A stretch of DNA of 64,000 bases from Ningiella ruwaisensis (GCF_004798935.1 NZ_RAHT01000008.1:1-64000), one strand, 5' to 3'. Counted from the first letter of the stretch, positions 18,412 through 26,585 are shown. The notes: generated by a model not told the origin, from the letters alone. Program-made: numbers and translations.

Positions 18412-19950
18412 ATGATTTACACAGAATCCCCCAGACGTAAGCAAATCACCCAGCAGGTTTCGTGGGGACATTGGTTTGCTTTGGCAAATATCATCATGGC
18501 GCTGGTCATTTCGTCCGTATATATATTTGCCACGCCATTGGCAGGAACGCCGCTTAGCTTTAGCTACATGATTTTAACCTGGCTGGGCCATATCCCTTTT
18601 ATTACCTTTATTGTATTTGTTGTAGTCATACTACCGCTTTGTTATCAATTAACCAGCATGCGGGTATTGCGAGGGATTGCTTCTGTTGTTTCGGCAGTCG
18701 GCCTGGCATTATTGGCTTTTGACGCCCTTGTTTACAACAATACGGGGTTTCACATCAGCTTTAGCACAGCAGAATTATTAAGAAGCGAAACGCAAGTTCA
18801 GGTCAGTGCCTTTAGCTGGCTACAGTGGTTTTATTTGGCACTGTTATTTGTGATTTGGCTCATGTTTCAATTAGTGATCGCAAATGCCATTTATAAACGC
18901 ATGCATCGTCTGTCGCGTTTGCATTTAGGGCCATATATCATATCTGTTTTTGTAATTTGCTTTATCGCAAGTCATGCCATTCATGTTTGGGCAGATGCAA
19001 AGCTTTATACGCCAGTATTAAAGCAGGACAATATGTTTCCATTAAGCTACCCCGCCACAGCTAAAACCCTTATGGCCCGGTATGGCTTTTTAGATTTGGA
19101 AGACCGTCAGCAGCGAGAGGAGCTGCAACTTCAGGGTATTTCAAATCGCTTCATCTATCCTCCACAAAATGTGTTCTGTAGCGTTAATGGGCAGAAAAAG
19201 GTTGTCGTACTTGCTAGCACTGAAGCATTAAACACCAATACATCACCACTATTTAATGCCTTACCTTCAAATGCCTTTCATTTGAATACCCAAACAAATG
19301 AGGCCGATTTTCTAGCGCAGCTTCAATACGGCATTCCTAAAAATCTGATTGTTAGAACCAGTTCGCCGCCGGTAATGATTGATTTACTCGACGCTTTTGA
19401 CGTACCCCATCAAATATTTTTATCGGATGCGGCCAAGCAGGCCAATGTAACTGGAGAAGCTGCACAAAACGAAGGGTTTTCAGCGTTCAAGGCAGACCTT
19501 GAAGCCGCAAAAGCCGGTTTATTTATTGGTGTGTTGTCGGCAGCGGAATTAGAAGCCGCCATAAGCGATACCTTGTTGGCATCGTCAAGCGTTTTGGTTA
19601 TCGCAAAAGATGCGCAAACCCAGTTGTATAAACTGCATAGCAACTTTACCAATACCAATATGGCCTCTACTAACGAAGACATCGCGCCGACGGTAATGAG
19701 GGAATTTGGATGCCTTGCAGATGTTTATCGTTTTTCAACAGGTCAGGCGCTACAGGCCCCAGGACGCGACTGGTTGGTTAGCACAATGGGCGATAATATT
19801 GTGTATTTTAAAGCGCCCTATTTAACTCAGGTTGCAAAAGACGGTTCATACGAGGTGATTGATATTCGCGACCAATCAACGGTGCTAAGCGACATTGATA
19901 CCAATATGCTAAGCCGCTCAATCAAGCATTTAGAGAATTTTGTTCGCTAA
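18412..19950 (+). CDS. yejM: YejM/PbgA-like inner-membrane protein with shortened periplasmic domain
   Basis: 512 aa. The N-terminal membrane part (five hydrophobic segments, about 20-190) closely follows YejM, including VSWGHWFALANI and FIASHAIHVWADA. E. coli YejM is 586 aa with a sulfatase-fold periplasmic domain. Here that region (about 250-512) is shorter and I cannot find the usual ITVDG and SHGHLQVP segments, though the C-terminal part still aligns in outline. YejM controls LpxC proteolysis through LapB in enterobacteria, mainly through its membrane part, so loss of the sulfatase-like core may be tolerated. Ends before a strong terminator. Confidence 0.87.
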   Translation: MIYTESPRRKQITQQVSWGHWFALANIIMALVISSVYIFATPLAGTPLSFSYMILTWLGHIPFITFIVFVVVILPLCYQLTSMRVLRGIASVVSAVGLALLAFDALVYNNTGFHISFSTAELLRSETQVQVSAFSWLQWFYLALLFVIWLMFQLVIANAIYKRMHRLSRLHLGPYIISVFVICFIASHAIHVWADAKLYTPVLKQDNMFPLSYPATAKTLMARYGFLDLEDRQQREELQLQGISNRFIYPPQNVFCSVNGQKKVVVLASTEALNTNTSPLFNALPSNAFHLNTQTNEADFLAQLQYGIPKNLIVRTSSPPVMIDLLDAFDVPHQIFLSDAAKQANVTGEAAQNEGFSAFKADLEAAKAGLFIGVLSAAELEAAISDTLLASSSVLVIAKDAQTQLYKLHSNFTNTNMASTNEDIAPTVMREFGCLADVYRFSTGQALQAPGRDWLVSTMGDNIVYFKAPYLTQVAKDGSYEVIDIRDQSTVLSDIDTNMLSRSIKHLENFVR

Positions 19951-19958
19951 CTTATTCT

Positions 19959-19995
19959 AAAAGCGTGTGGCTACAGAGTTTAGCCACACGCTTTT
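19959..19995. terminator. bidirectional terminator between yejM and gmhB
   Basis: Perfect 15-bp stem AAAAGCGTGTGGCTA / TAGCCACACGCTTTT with a 7-base loop, between converging genes. A-tract and T-tract flank both sides. Confidence 0.9.
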
Positions 19996-20016
19996 ACTAT
20001 TGAGTCCCGCCAAATA

Positions 20017-20616
20017 TCATGGCAATACAATATTGCTTAACGCACTTACCGATTCTACAGGAATGCTAAGTTGGTATGCTTTACTAATGGCGGCATCTGA
20101 TTTATCAAGTGCACTAAACAGGTAGCCTTTTAGAAGACCTGCGCGAGATGCACACTGCATATCAATGCCTTTATCCCCCACCATTACACTTTTGCTTAAA
20201 TCGATACGCCATAATTGAGCTGCCTCATGCAGCATGCCTGGTGAGGGTTTGCGGCACTCACAGTACTGTAAATAGGCCGGCTTGGCATCGCTAGGGTGGT
20301 GCGGACAATAAAACACATCATCAATCAATGCATTGTGATGCGCTGCCTCTTTGATCATCCAGTGACTAAGCGACTCAAATTCTGCTTCGCTATACATGCC
20401 ACGCCCTATTCCCGACTGGTTTGTGACTACAATGACTAAGTAGTCTTTTTCCTTTGCCTGTTGAATCAGCGAAAAGATTCCGTCAACCCAATCAAAATTG
20501 TCTTGTTGATAAACATAGCCGTGGTTTAGATTTATCACCCCGTCCCGATCTAAAAATAATGCTTTATTAAACTCAGGACTTTTCGTGTTGGGTGATTTTG
20601 CGGGTTTGAGCTGAAT
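20017..20616 (-). CDS. gmhB: D-glycero-beta-D-manno-heptose-1,7-bisphosphate 7-phosphatase, apparent ATT start
   Basis: HAD-IIIA phosphatase of LPS heptose synthesis. The catalytic motif LFLDRDGVIN is encoded upstream of the only canonical start (GTG at 20538). That GTG would remove both catalytic aspartates. Reading back in frame reaches a TAA, with no ATG/GTG/TTG after it except that GTG. The best candidate is ATT at 20616, preceded by AAGGA at good spacing, giving 199 aa against about 190 for E. coli GmhB. Other motifs are intact: VVTNQSGIGRG, the zinc Cys/His set (CPHH...CECRKP), and VGDKGIDMQCA. Alternative: a sequencing error or a recent N-terminal lesion. Confidence 0.75.
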   Translation of the reverse strand: MQLKPAKSPNTKSPEFNKALFLDRDGVINLNHGYVYQQDNFDWVDGIFSLIQQAKEKDYLVIVVTNQSGIGRGMYSEAEFESLSHWMIKEAAHHNALIDDVFYCPHHPSDAKPAYLQYCECRKPSPGMLHEAAQLWRIDLSKSVMVGDKGIDMQCASRAGLLKGYLFSALDKSDAAISKAYQLSIPVESVSALSNIVLP

Positions 20617-20633
20617 AGTGCTTTCCTTTTACA

Positions 20634-20672
20634 TTGAATTGACTTGTCATGAATAAGCTTAGGTCAATTCAA
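20634..20672. repeat. inverted repeat upstream of gmhB
   Basis: TTGAATTGAC (20634-20643) and GTCAATTCAA (20663-20672), a perfect 10-bp pair separated by 19 bases, between gmhB and the next minus-strand gene. Could be a weak terminator of that gene or an operator for gmhB. Confidence 0.5.
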
Positions 20673-20680
20673 TAAATATG

Positions 20681-21040
20681 TTACAGCGAACCGACAAGTT
20701 CTCTGGTTACCAAGACTGTTATCAGCTTCTCGCCTATCTCTATAGAAGCCTCTTTTCCATACTCTACTACAAATCTAGGGTTCATTGCGCCTGTTGAATC
20801 AGATAACTCGGTAACAATTTCAGCTGTATTAATTGACTTCGGGTGCACTGTAACACGATAGTTAAAACTCTCGCCAATACTAAGTGTAGCAGACTTATTT
20901 GATTCCAAAATCATCTCAGGTGAACCTAGCAATTCGCCGTTAACGTAAACCGATGTTGATACGCGAAATGTGTCATCAGCAAAACTAAAGCTAGAAAAAA
21001 GCAGAAACGCGCTTAAAAGAAACAAATGTTTCATTTTCAA
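20681..21040 (-). CDS. secreted protein of unknown function
   Basis: 119 aa with a clear Sec signal peptide (cleavage after SFSFA, about residue 21), then a short beta-rich periplasmic domain. No Cys in the mature part and no recognised family. 12 bp downstream of the kinase-like gene on the same strand, so likely cotranscribed. Confidence 0.7.
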   Translation of the reverse strand: MKMKHLFLLSAFLLFSSFSFADDTFRVSTSVYVNGELLGSPEMILESNKSATLSIGESFNYRVTVHPKSINTAEIVTELSDSTGAMNPRFVVEYGKEASIEIGEKLITVLVTRELVGSL

Positions 21041-21052
21041 TCCTTAATTAAA

Positions 21053-21532
21053 TTAGTGATTCGATGTTAGCATTATCTTGCGACCAGAAAAACGTTGAAA
21101 GAGCTTTTCATGCGCTTCTCTCGAAAAAGTATCCTTGCGATTATCGTACTGTTTAATCCAATCGATAAGCATAGGTAAATTAGCGTCCTGAGCATTTTTA
21201 GATGCATATTTATGAGGCTCCCAGGGCCGTGCTTCAGCGTTCTTAATACACGCCTCGACCGGCAAATTCAGAAAAATAATTTCAGAGGCGTCAGATAAGG
21301 CCATTTCGAGTAAATCTGAATAACATCCCTCAATAACCCAGTTAGTGTTCGCACAAATAAACGCCTGAATACATTCTCTAGATTCATCTAAACTGCGACG
21401 TTGTGGCGGCGAACTTGAGGTCCAGGCAATGGTATCTAAATCCAGATGAGCAAGCCCCTTTTCCCGCGCAAGGCGCATTGCCATCGTCGATTTTCCAGAG
21501 CCTGAATTCCCGAAAATTAAAAGTTTTGTCAT
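21053..21532 (-). CDS. P-loop nucleoside/adenylate kinase-like ATPase
   Basis: 159 aa. N-terminal Walker A GNSGSGKST (8-16), an LDLDTIAW segment, and a WVIEGCYSDLL motif of the AAA/adenylate-kinase-like small ATPases often annotated as topology modulation proteins. Substrate unknown. Its length is slightly short, and the C-terminal lid ends at NH. First gene of a two-gene run with the secreted protein. Confidence 0.8.
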   Translation of the reverse strand: MTKLLIFGNSGSGKSTMAMRLAREKGLAHLDLDTIAWTSSSPPQRRSLDESRECIQAFICANTNWVIEGCYSDLLEMALSDASEIIFLNLPVEACIKNAEARPWEPHKYASKNAQDANLPMLIDWIKQYDNRKDTFSREAHEKLFQRFSGRKIMLTSNH

Positions 21533-21624
21533 ATTAATCGCTTAATTTCGGCAAATACCCTCGCTACTCGATTGTGACCATTCAACAAAAATCGGATGAG
21601 AAGGAAAGGAAACAAAAGTATAAG

Positions 21625-22101
21625 CTAGCTAATGCTCTTATACAGTCTTTTCTTATTCAAATGTTCTAAACAAATGTTTGTACTCAACAGAATAAACCCA
21701 ACAAGAAAGCAAATTCCACCAAAATCGAGATATCTGAAATTGCCATGTATTTCATATTGCTGATTAAAGTCAGCTCCTTTTAGTGTTGGAATGAGAATAT
21801 CTACAATCCAAAGACCAAAAAACACGCTTGATAAGGCAAAGGCAATTAACCAGGCGTACTTACAGATAAATTGAAAGGTCATATTTTCAAAGCCGCTCGA
21901 TACTTGCAAGTCATCAGGGGTTAATGAAAATACCGAAGCAAGTGCTTTGGTTGTTTCTTAGGAGGCTGTTCCGTTTTTTTCCAGTCGTTGAATTGTTCGT
22001 ACGTTTAATCCACTTGCTGTAGCCAGTTCCTCCTGGCTCCAACATTTGATAGCGCGTAATTTTCGTATTTTATCTTTATTTAACTTCATATCATTACTCA
22101 T
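21625..22101 (-). pseudogene. XRE-type HTH regulator with membrane C-terminus, interrupted by an in-frame stop
   Basis: One frame runs from ATG 22101 to the stop at 21625 (158 codons), broken only by TAA at 21958-21960. Before it is a short XRE helix-turn-helix (KIRKLRAIKCWSQEELA ... VRTIQRLEKNGTAS). After it the frame continues ETTKALASVFSLTPDDL, the usual continuation of this HTH family, then two membrane segments. In relatives a Leu or similar codon sits at the break, so TTA-to-TAA is the simplest explanation. The 47-aa HTH piece could still be translated alone, and the distal part could restart internally near 21909. Ribosome site AGG 7 nt before ATG. Confidence 0.75.
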
Positions 22102-22161
22102 CACTCAACCTTTCTAACCAATAAAATGAAAGGCCATCTTAGTCTGATTATTATCATTTAC

Positions 22162-22212
22162 CCTGACAAGAGCCCGACAACTAGCCGACATTCCCCCGAC
22201 ATACGCCTGACA
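22162..22212. promoter_or_regulatory. five direct repeats, consensus SCYGACA, exactly 11 bp apart
   Basis: Copies start at 22162, 22173, 22184, 22195 and 22206 (CCTGACA, CCCGACA, GCCGACA, CCCGACA, CCTGACA); read TGTCRGS on the minus strand. The constant 11-bp period puts all on one face of the helix. They lie 60-110 bp upstream of the HTH gene start and just past the stop of the preceding gene. This is the expected place for an operator array that binds an oligomeric regulator. Candidate binder: the adjacent HTH protein (inference). Confidence 0.7.
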
Positions 22213-22228
22213 CTTGAGTCAGAAACAC

Positions 22229-22666
22229 TTAAATTAAAAACAGCAATAATCCAAGCAACGCAAAAGCTCGCGATGCAAATAGCAACAACTTGTGTGCAAT
22301 AGGCACGTCAATTGTTTGCTTAGGTGGATCACTGGCTAATAATTTGGGCGTAAAATCATTCGCTGGCATCGATTGTAAGGTGTAGATACCCTGTAAGACA
22401 CAGGCAATGCCAATAAATAAAAAGCCAAGATGTGCGCCTGTAAAATAGGAATATATCGCGTAAGCAGCTATCAAAAATACAATTAAGCTGGGCCAATGCG
22501 GCCCAAGCTGATTAGACTTTTTACGATTGAGGTTGAGATTGCCGGTAAATTGTATGAGAAAAAAGACAATAGCAAAGCCAATAAGAAACCACCCTGCTGA
22601 TTCCTCTTTATACAGACTGTTTATTCCTAACAGAGGTAAAACTAGGGACAAAAAATACTGGTTCAT
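22229..22666 (-). CDS. integral membrane protein, function unknown
   Basis: 145 aa from ATG at 22666 (GGAACG ribosome site); a longer in-frame start at 22681 lacks one. About four hydrophobic segments with short loops. No recognised family. It lies next to the HTH gene and its repeats on the same strand, so it may belong to that regulatory unit, but the repeats separate the two. Confidence 0.6.
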   Translation of the reverse strand: MNQYFLSLVLPLLGINSLYKEESAGWFLIGFAIVFFLIQFTGNLNLNRKKSNQLGPHWPSLIVFLIAAYAIYSYFTGAHLGFLFIGIACVLQGIYTLQSMPANDFTPKLLASDPPKQTIDVPIAHKLLLFASRAFALLGLLLFLI

Positions 22667-22857
22667 GCTTCGTTCCTTCATATCAAATTAATGTTTGAGA
22701 AAGCATTGCACTAACTGACGATATCAGAATCTCTCTCCAAAACCCAACATCGAGGATTATGAGTAAAACATATTTTTTCGTAATAGGTATTTGCAGCCGG
22801 GGCAGCGACAAGAATTAATTTACTGCTTGGCGTGATTTAAATACTTTTTGCTGTGAT

Positions 22858-23328
22858 TCAACGTATGATCGCACTGCCAACAGAATAGATTACATCTTGA
22901 CCTGGACAGGCACTGCTTAATTTTTGGTCTGAACAAATGAAATCAGATTCGTTCAAACAAAATTCAAATCTCGTCATCACTTTAATTGGCTTATCTAACT
23001 CTTTTGAACTTATTTCTGCCCATTTCCAATTTTGAACTACTTGTTTAGCAGACGTCGCAAAGTAATGTTTGGTCGCAGAAACAACTTTTATGTCTTCTAT
23101 CTCATAGTCAGGAGTGACCACATACTCGACCGTAGCGCAGCCCTCCTCTGAGTTTTTTGCAGCTCTTTCTGGGTATCTGGGAGGAAATCTATTCAATTCT
23201 GAAAAACTAGATTTATTAAAAGCCCCCTCACTAAGCGGTAAATCCCCGTATTTTTTTTGACTGTTTGTTGCGGCGCAGCCAGACAATGCGCATACTACAA
23301 GAATAAACAGACTAGACATATATTTCAT
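22858..23328 (-). CDS. TonB C-terminal-like lipoprotein
   Basis: 156 aa. Signal ends in LSGC (lipobox Cys 18). The mature part has the TonB-C fold signature: FPPRYPERAAKNSEEGCATVEYVVTPDYEIEDIKVVSA, then a conserved Trp segment (NWKWA). No transmembrane TonB stalk or proline-rich spacer, so it is not a classical energy transducer. Extra Cys residues near the C-terminus (CLNE, CSDQ, CPGQ) could form disulfides. A second protein of the same type is next to it. Confidence 0.75.
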   Translation of the reverse strand: MKYMSSLFILVVCALSGCAATNSQKKYGDLPLSEGAFNKSSFSELNRFPPRYPERAAKNSEEGCATVEYVVTPDYEIEDIKVVSATKHYFATSAKQVVQNWKWAEISSKELDKPIKVMTRFEFCLNESDFICSDQKLSSACPGQDVIYSVGSAIIR

Positions 23329-23372
23329 AGAAATACTCCTTATTTAATGAAACTCACTCTCAAGCCAAAGCG

Positions 23373-23777
23373 CTAATTAAAATAGAATGTGCTCTGCACT
23401 ATGACTGGGGTTCTGGAATTATTACTTTTCGAAGGTTTATACCTTAAGTTAGTGACGGCCTCTAAACCTGCTTCATCCCACATTCCCTCAGGCTGAGACT
23501 CTACTACTTGGGCGTCAAAAGTATGCCCATTGGAATCTATTAAATATTCAACTACGACAAAGCCAGGTTGGATGTTATAAGGGGAGATGTTTGACGGCGT
23601 TTTAAAGCTAAAGGTCTGATTTTGCTGCACCCAATACTGATTAAGATCTGCATTCCCTATGGATATCGGCTGACCTAAAAGTTGCTTTTTTGGCGTAGTC
23701 GGTGTATTTGGCGTAGTCGGTGTAGATGAACAAGCAACTAATACTAAAACAAATAAAAAAACAAATAGTCGTTTCAT
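23373..23777 (-). CDS. TonB C-terminal-like lipoprotein, second copy
   Basis: 134 aa from ATG at 23777 (AAGGAT ribosome site); an upstream in-frame extension to 23873 has no features. Lipobox LVAC, then a Thr/Pro-rich linker with the repeat TTPNTPTTP, and a TonB-C type domain (VVVEYLIDSNGHTFDAQVVESQPEGMWDEAGLEAV). Same architecture as the neighbour 44 bp downstream, but the sequences are well diverged. Role unknown. Confidence 0.72.
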   Translation of the reverse strand: MKRLFVFLFVLVLVACSSTPTTPNTPTTPKKQLLGQPISIGNADLNQYWVQQNQTFSFKTPSNISPYNIQPGFVVVEYLIDSNGHTFDAQVVESQPEGMWDEAGLEAVTNLRYKPSKSNNSRTPVIVQSTFYFN

Positions 23778-23869
23778 GAATATCCTTATACTTACTGCAC
23801 TTTGCGCAGAAAAACAATGCTCTAATCGCAGCAACAGTTTAATTTCTTTTGTAAGCGAGCTTAACCACT

Positions 23870-24286
23870 TCACATAAATTTATGCTTCTTAGCCTGCAAC
23901 TGCAAGCGCCCTTTTTTACATGAGTAAATCACCCAACTACCTAATACTATGTCTACAGTAGCGCAAAAAGCCGGCCACCATGACGGCGATACACTATTAT
24001 TTAAATAGACCGCATGGATTATGTCATACGCGCCGTGAACAACGATACCTAAGCCCACAATAACAAGAGATTTGTATGCGCCTAGAATAGCGATGCCAAA
24101 AAACGCAAGCGCGATAAACGCCTCCAATAATATTGAGTGTCCAGCAATTACTGAAAACAGCACATAATAAGATGCTATGACAATTAATAAGGTAGGATAA
24201 AAGCTCAGATCTTGCTCAAAACGAGTCAACTTAGCGAATACGATGATTAAGAGTGAAAGAACTAAACCAATAAAGATAGAAATCAT
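23870..24286 (-). CDS. DUF6010-like membrane protein
   Basis: 138 aa, four or five hydrophobic segments. The HGAYDIIHAVYLNN...WWPAFCATVDIVLG segment resembles DUF6010 proteins, which are uncharacterised. Ends with a basic cytoplasmic tail (KKGRLQLQAKKHK). Followed on the same strand by the TonB-C lipoprotein gene. Confidence 0.65.
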   Translation of the reverse strand: MISIFIGLVLSLLIIVFAKLTRFEQDLSFYPTLLIVIASYYVLFSVIAGHSILLEAFIALAFFGIAILGAYKSLVIVGLGIVVHGAYDIIHAVYLNNSVSPSWWPAFCATVDIVLGSWVIYSCKKGRLQLQAKKHKFM

Positions 24287-24528
24287 CGAATGTCTTTAGT
24301 TTCCTTTGCCGTGTTACGTTGCGTTAGTCACAATTTAAGTGAAGCAGAGGCAATTTTGCGCAGGCAACGTGATATGCCTCATTATTGATAAAAGCAAATG
24401 ACCTTTCAACACTGACGGCAGAAAACTCTGTCGGATTACTTTTTAACATGCTTGCCATAAATTCGGCAGCCATGCCAAGATGCTTTTTAGGAATTTCGTT
24501 TTCAAATCATACCGTTTAGTTAATCTAA
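24287..24528. other. 242-bp spacer with a possible short gene or gene remnant
   Basis: On the minus strand a 49-codon frame (ATG 24473 to TAA 24324) reads MAAEFMASMLKSNPTEFSAV..., and the frame stays open about 12 codons further upstream without a start (FENEIPKKHLG). There is no ribosome site. The amino-acid composition looks coding, so this may be the tail of a lost gene. No attC-like site or terminator was recognised here. Confidence 0.35.
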
Positions 24529-25002
24529 TTAGACTTTTGACTGCGTATCAAAGTAACTATAACGCGCTAACTCGTGTGAAATCTTTTTATTGATTTGATT
24601 ACGCACCAATATAGAGACGGGAAATGGCAAATCACCGGTTTGGGTTAGCACGAGATAATTTCCCTCTTGTTTTAATTTGAATTTTTGTTCAAAGCTTTTC
24701 GCTCGTCTTATTCCACGCAGCGACTTTTTAAACGCAACAACGTCGCTATAGTCAATTGCCAAGTACGCGCTAAGTTCTTGCAGTATTATCGATAAATCTT
24801 TGGGTCTTTTTGAAACAAATCTTATTCGTTTAGACTCCATTTTATTTTCATACCACACAATAATAACGATAAAAGCTATCCATAAAACTAAGGACGTAAA
24901 CGCGTCTGAAAATGCAGTTTTTTTTGCATGAAGAAAAATACCGATGCCTGCGGCAACCACTATGTGAAGTTTTCCAAAATAAAACCAAAATCGATTCAAC
25001 AT
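24529..25002 (-). CDS. membrane-anchored protein, function unknown
   Basis: 157 aa. Two hydrophobic segments near the N-terminus (about 8-25 and 33-50), then a basic soluble domain with a SKRPKDLSIILQELSAYLAI segment. No family recognised. Ribosome site AAGGAT. About 50 bp downstream of the next hypothetical gene on the same strand. Confidence 0.6.
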   Translation of the reverse strand: MLNRFWFYFGKLHIVVAAGIGIFLHAKKTAFSDAFTSLVLWIAFIVIIVWYENKMESKRIRFVSKRPKDLSIILQELSAYLAIDYSDVVAFKKSLRGIRRAKSFEQKFKLKQEGNYLVLTQTGDLPFPVSILVRNQINKKISHELARYSYFDTQSKV

Positions 25003-25051
25003 ATATCCTTAATAACCTGTACAGATCCGTATTATTTCATTCGGTAAACTT

Positions 25052-25525
25052 CTATGTTCCTGCAAATTTAAAAAACCGCCAGAGCTTAGTCAAGCTGAAA
25101 GAAAATACACACAGAGTGAGGCCACACGACAGGCTTGCGATCCCCTGCCAAAAATAAAAAGTTTCTGGCTCTGATAATGCTGCAAACACCAAATAGTGCT
25201 GACTGATTGAAACAACACCATTAAAAGCGAAATATAAGCCTAATAAAAAAATTCCTGCTGATAACAATTCGCTTGCAGTACAATCCAACTGAGAACTAAA
25301 GCCAAGAAGTTTTCCAATGAGTTTACGCGCAAAGATAATAGATAAACCGACTACTAGCTTAGTAAGCAAATAAGCATAAGTTAATAAGTAAAATGCATCC
25401 TGCTCTTTATTATTATTTAGCATGCTAATGTTGAATATAGATACTATAAAATCAGGAATCACGGAAGCTATAAACCAAACGCCAGCTAAGGCCAAAAGGG
25501 TTTCTCCCGAATTATTCAAACGCAT
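25052..25525 (-). CDS. four-helix membrane protein, function unknown
   Basis: 157 aa with four hydrophobic segments, a topology like small inner-membrane proteins of accessory regions. Strong ribosome site (GGGAGAAA). No recognised family. Confidence 0.6.
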   Translation of the reverse strand: MRLNNSGETLLALAGVWFIASVIPDFIVSIFNISMLNNNKEQDAFYLLTYAYLLTKLVVGLSIIFARKLIGKLLGFSSQLDCTASELLSAGIFLLGLYFAFNGVVSISQHYLVFAALSEPETFYFWQGIASLSCGLTLCVFSFSLTKLWRFFKFAGT

Positions 25526-25606
25526 TCATTTTCTCCCTGGTAAAATCCCCATTAAAAGCGCTGGCGCATAGATAAAGATTCATAAAGCTCTGAAAACAAC
25601 CATCAA

Positions 25607-25861
25607 TTAAATTTCGTGCGATATGATGTAAATGCAGATTGCTATTAACAGTAGAAAACCTACAAAGCTGCACAAAGCTCCAGAAGAATTCGTGTGTGAC
25701 CAATATGTATATTGACCTTTTCTCGGGTATCTGCCGCCAGATATAACCTTGCATATCGGCCAGCCTATCCAATAGCATATTGTCCCAAAAAAGATGTCAG
25801 CCAAAATGTAGCCGATACCTCGAAAAAAACCGTTAATTATTGATGAGCCTAAATCATCCAT
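25607..25861 (-). CDS. small membrane protein, function unknown
   Basis: 84 aa from ATG at 25861 (AAAGGAAC upstream); a longer frame to 25918 is less likely. Hydrophobic segments near 15-35 and 62-82 flank a Gly/Tyr-rich loop (GGRYPRKGQYTYW). An overlapping frame at 25512-25778 was rejected because its composition is not protein-like. Confidence 0.5.
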   Translation of the reverse strand: MDDLGSSIINGFFRGIGYILADIFFGTICYWIGWPICKVISGGRYPRKGQYTYWSHTNSSGALCSFVGFLLLIAICIYIISHEI

Positions 25862-25999
25862 AAAACTTAGTGTTCCTTTAAAAACCAAAATACTCGCCCA
25901 CTCAGTGCGGCAAAGCATTGTCAGACAGTTAAGCGTTTACTACACATAAATCCAATTTAATCCTAGTTCGTTGTGAATTTAAGAATTTAAGACTTTAAG

Positions 26000-26293
26000 T
26001 CAAAAAACTGATTTTTTAAAAACCGCCTTAAGCTTATTACACAACTTTCGTTCAGCTTTGTTTGCCTTGATGGATATCTTGATTACACATCTAGGCACAT
26101 GACCAAAAAGACACAAATAACCAATAAAAATCATAGCTATTGTCGACACTGATATTATTAATATCTGCTCTTTAATAAGCCACGGCGCGGTCAAAAACAT
26201 TTTAAGTATCGCATAGAAAAGCGACAACAGTATCGCGCCTAATAATAGTCTGATTACTGGTCTTACAGTGTTTTTATCCCTGTATCCATGCAT
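26000..26293 (-). CDS. small membrane protein, function unknown
   Basis: 97 aa with two hydrophobic segments (about 14-33 and 43-63) and a strongly basic C-terminal tail (KISIKANKAERKLCNKLK), which is expected in the cytoplasm. Ribosome site TGAGGAT. No family recognised. Confidence 0.55.
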   Translation of the reverse strand: MHGYRDKNTVRPVIRLLLGAILLSLFYAILKMFLTAPWLIKEQILIISVSTIAMIFIGYLCLFGHVPRCVIKISIKANKAERKLCNKLKAVFKKSVF

Positions 26294-26539
26294 TTTTTAT
26301 CCTCAAATAAACCTTATTCCTGAGCATGGAGCCCTGTTCTCTGGGCACTATGTCACAGCGGGGCGATAAATTTGCTTGCTATGGACGTTCCCCTAATGTC
26401 TACAAACTGTAGGCGGCAATAAAGGTTTGTTATAACTAGAACAACTCTACTTTGATTTGAACATATGTACAGTATTATGCGCAACTCGAAGTCTGCGTTG
26501 GCAGTTAACACCGCCAACAGGAGGGACCAATGTTGTCCC

Positions 26540-26585
26540 ATATAACGCCAGGTAAGATGAGGCAAACTGCTTGGCCTTGTTATGT
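26540..26585 (-). repeat. attC-like site, weak and short
   Basis: On the minus strand, 3 bp after the zinc-ribbon gene stop: ACATAAC (26585-26579) ... GTTATAT (26546-26540). The outer pair has one mismatch, with inner GCCAAG / CCTGGC-like complementarity. At 46 bp it is shorter than usual attC sites, so it may be a decayed or chance site. Listed because its position matches the two better sites upstream. Confidence 0.35.

Noticed and set aside
25512-25778. Open frame of 88 codons overlapping two small genes
   Set aside because: Overlaps the better-supported frame at 25607-25861 on the same strand and has unlikely composition.
25919-25999. GCTTAAC core (25926-25932) as a fourth attC site
   Set aside because: No matching GTTRRRY core or inner arms could be found on the expected side.
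26353-26565. Minus-strand open frame of 70 codons between two small genes
   Set aside because: It overlaps the attC-like site, has no ribosome site, and its composition is not protein-like. More likely junction or decayed non-coding DNA.
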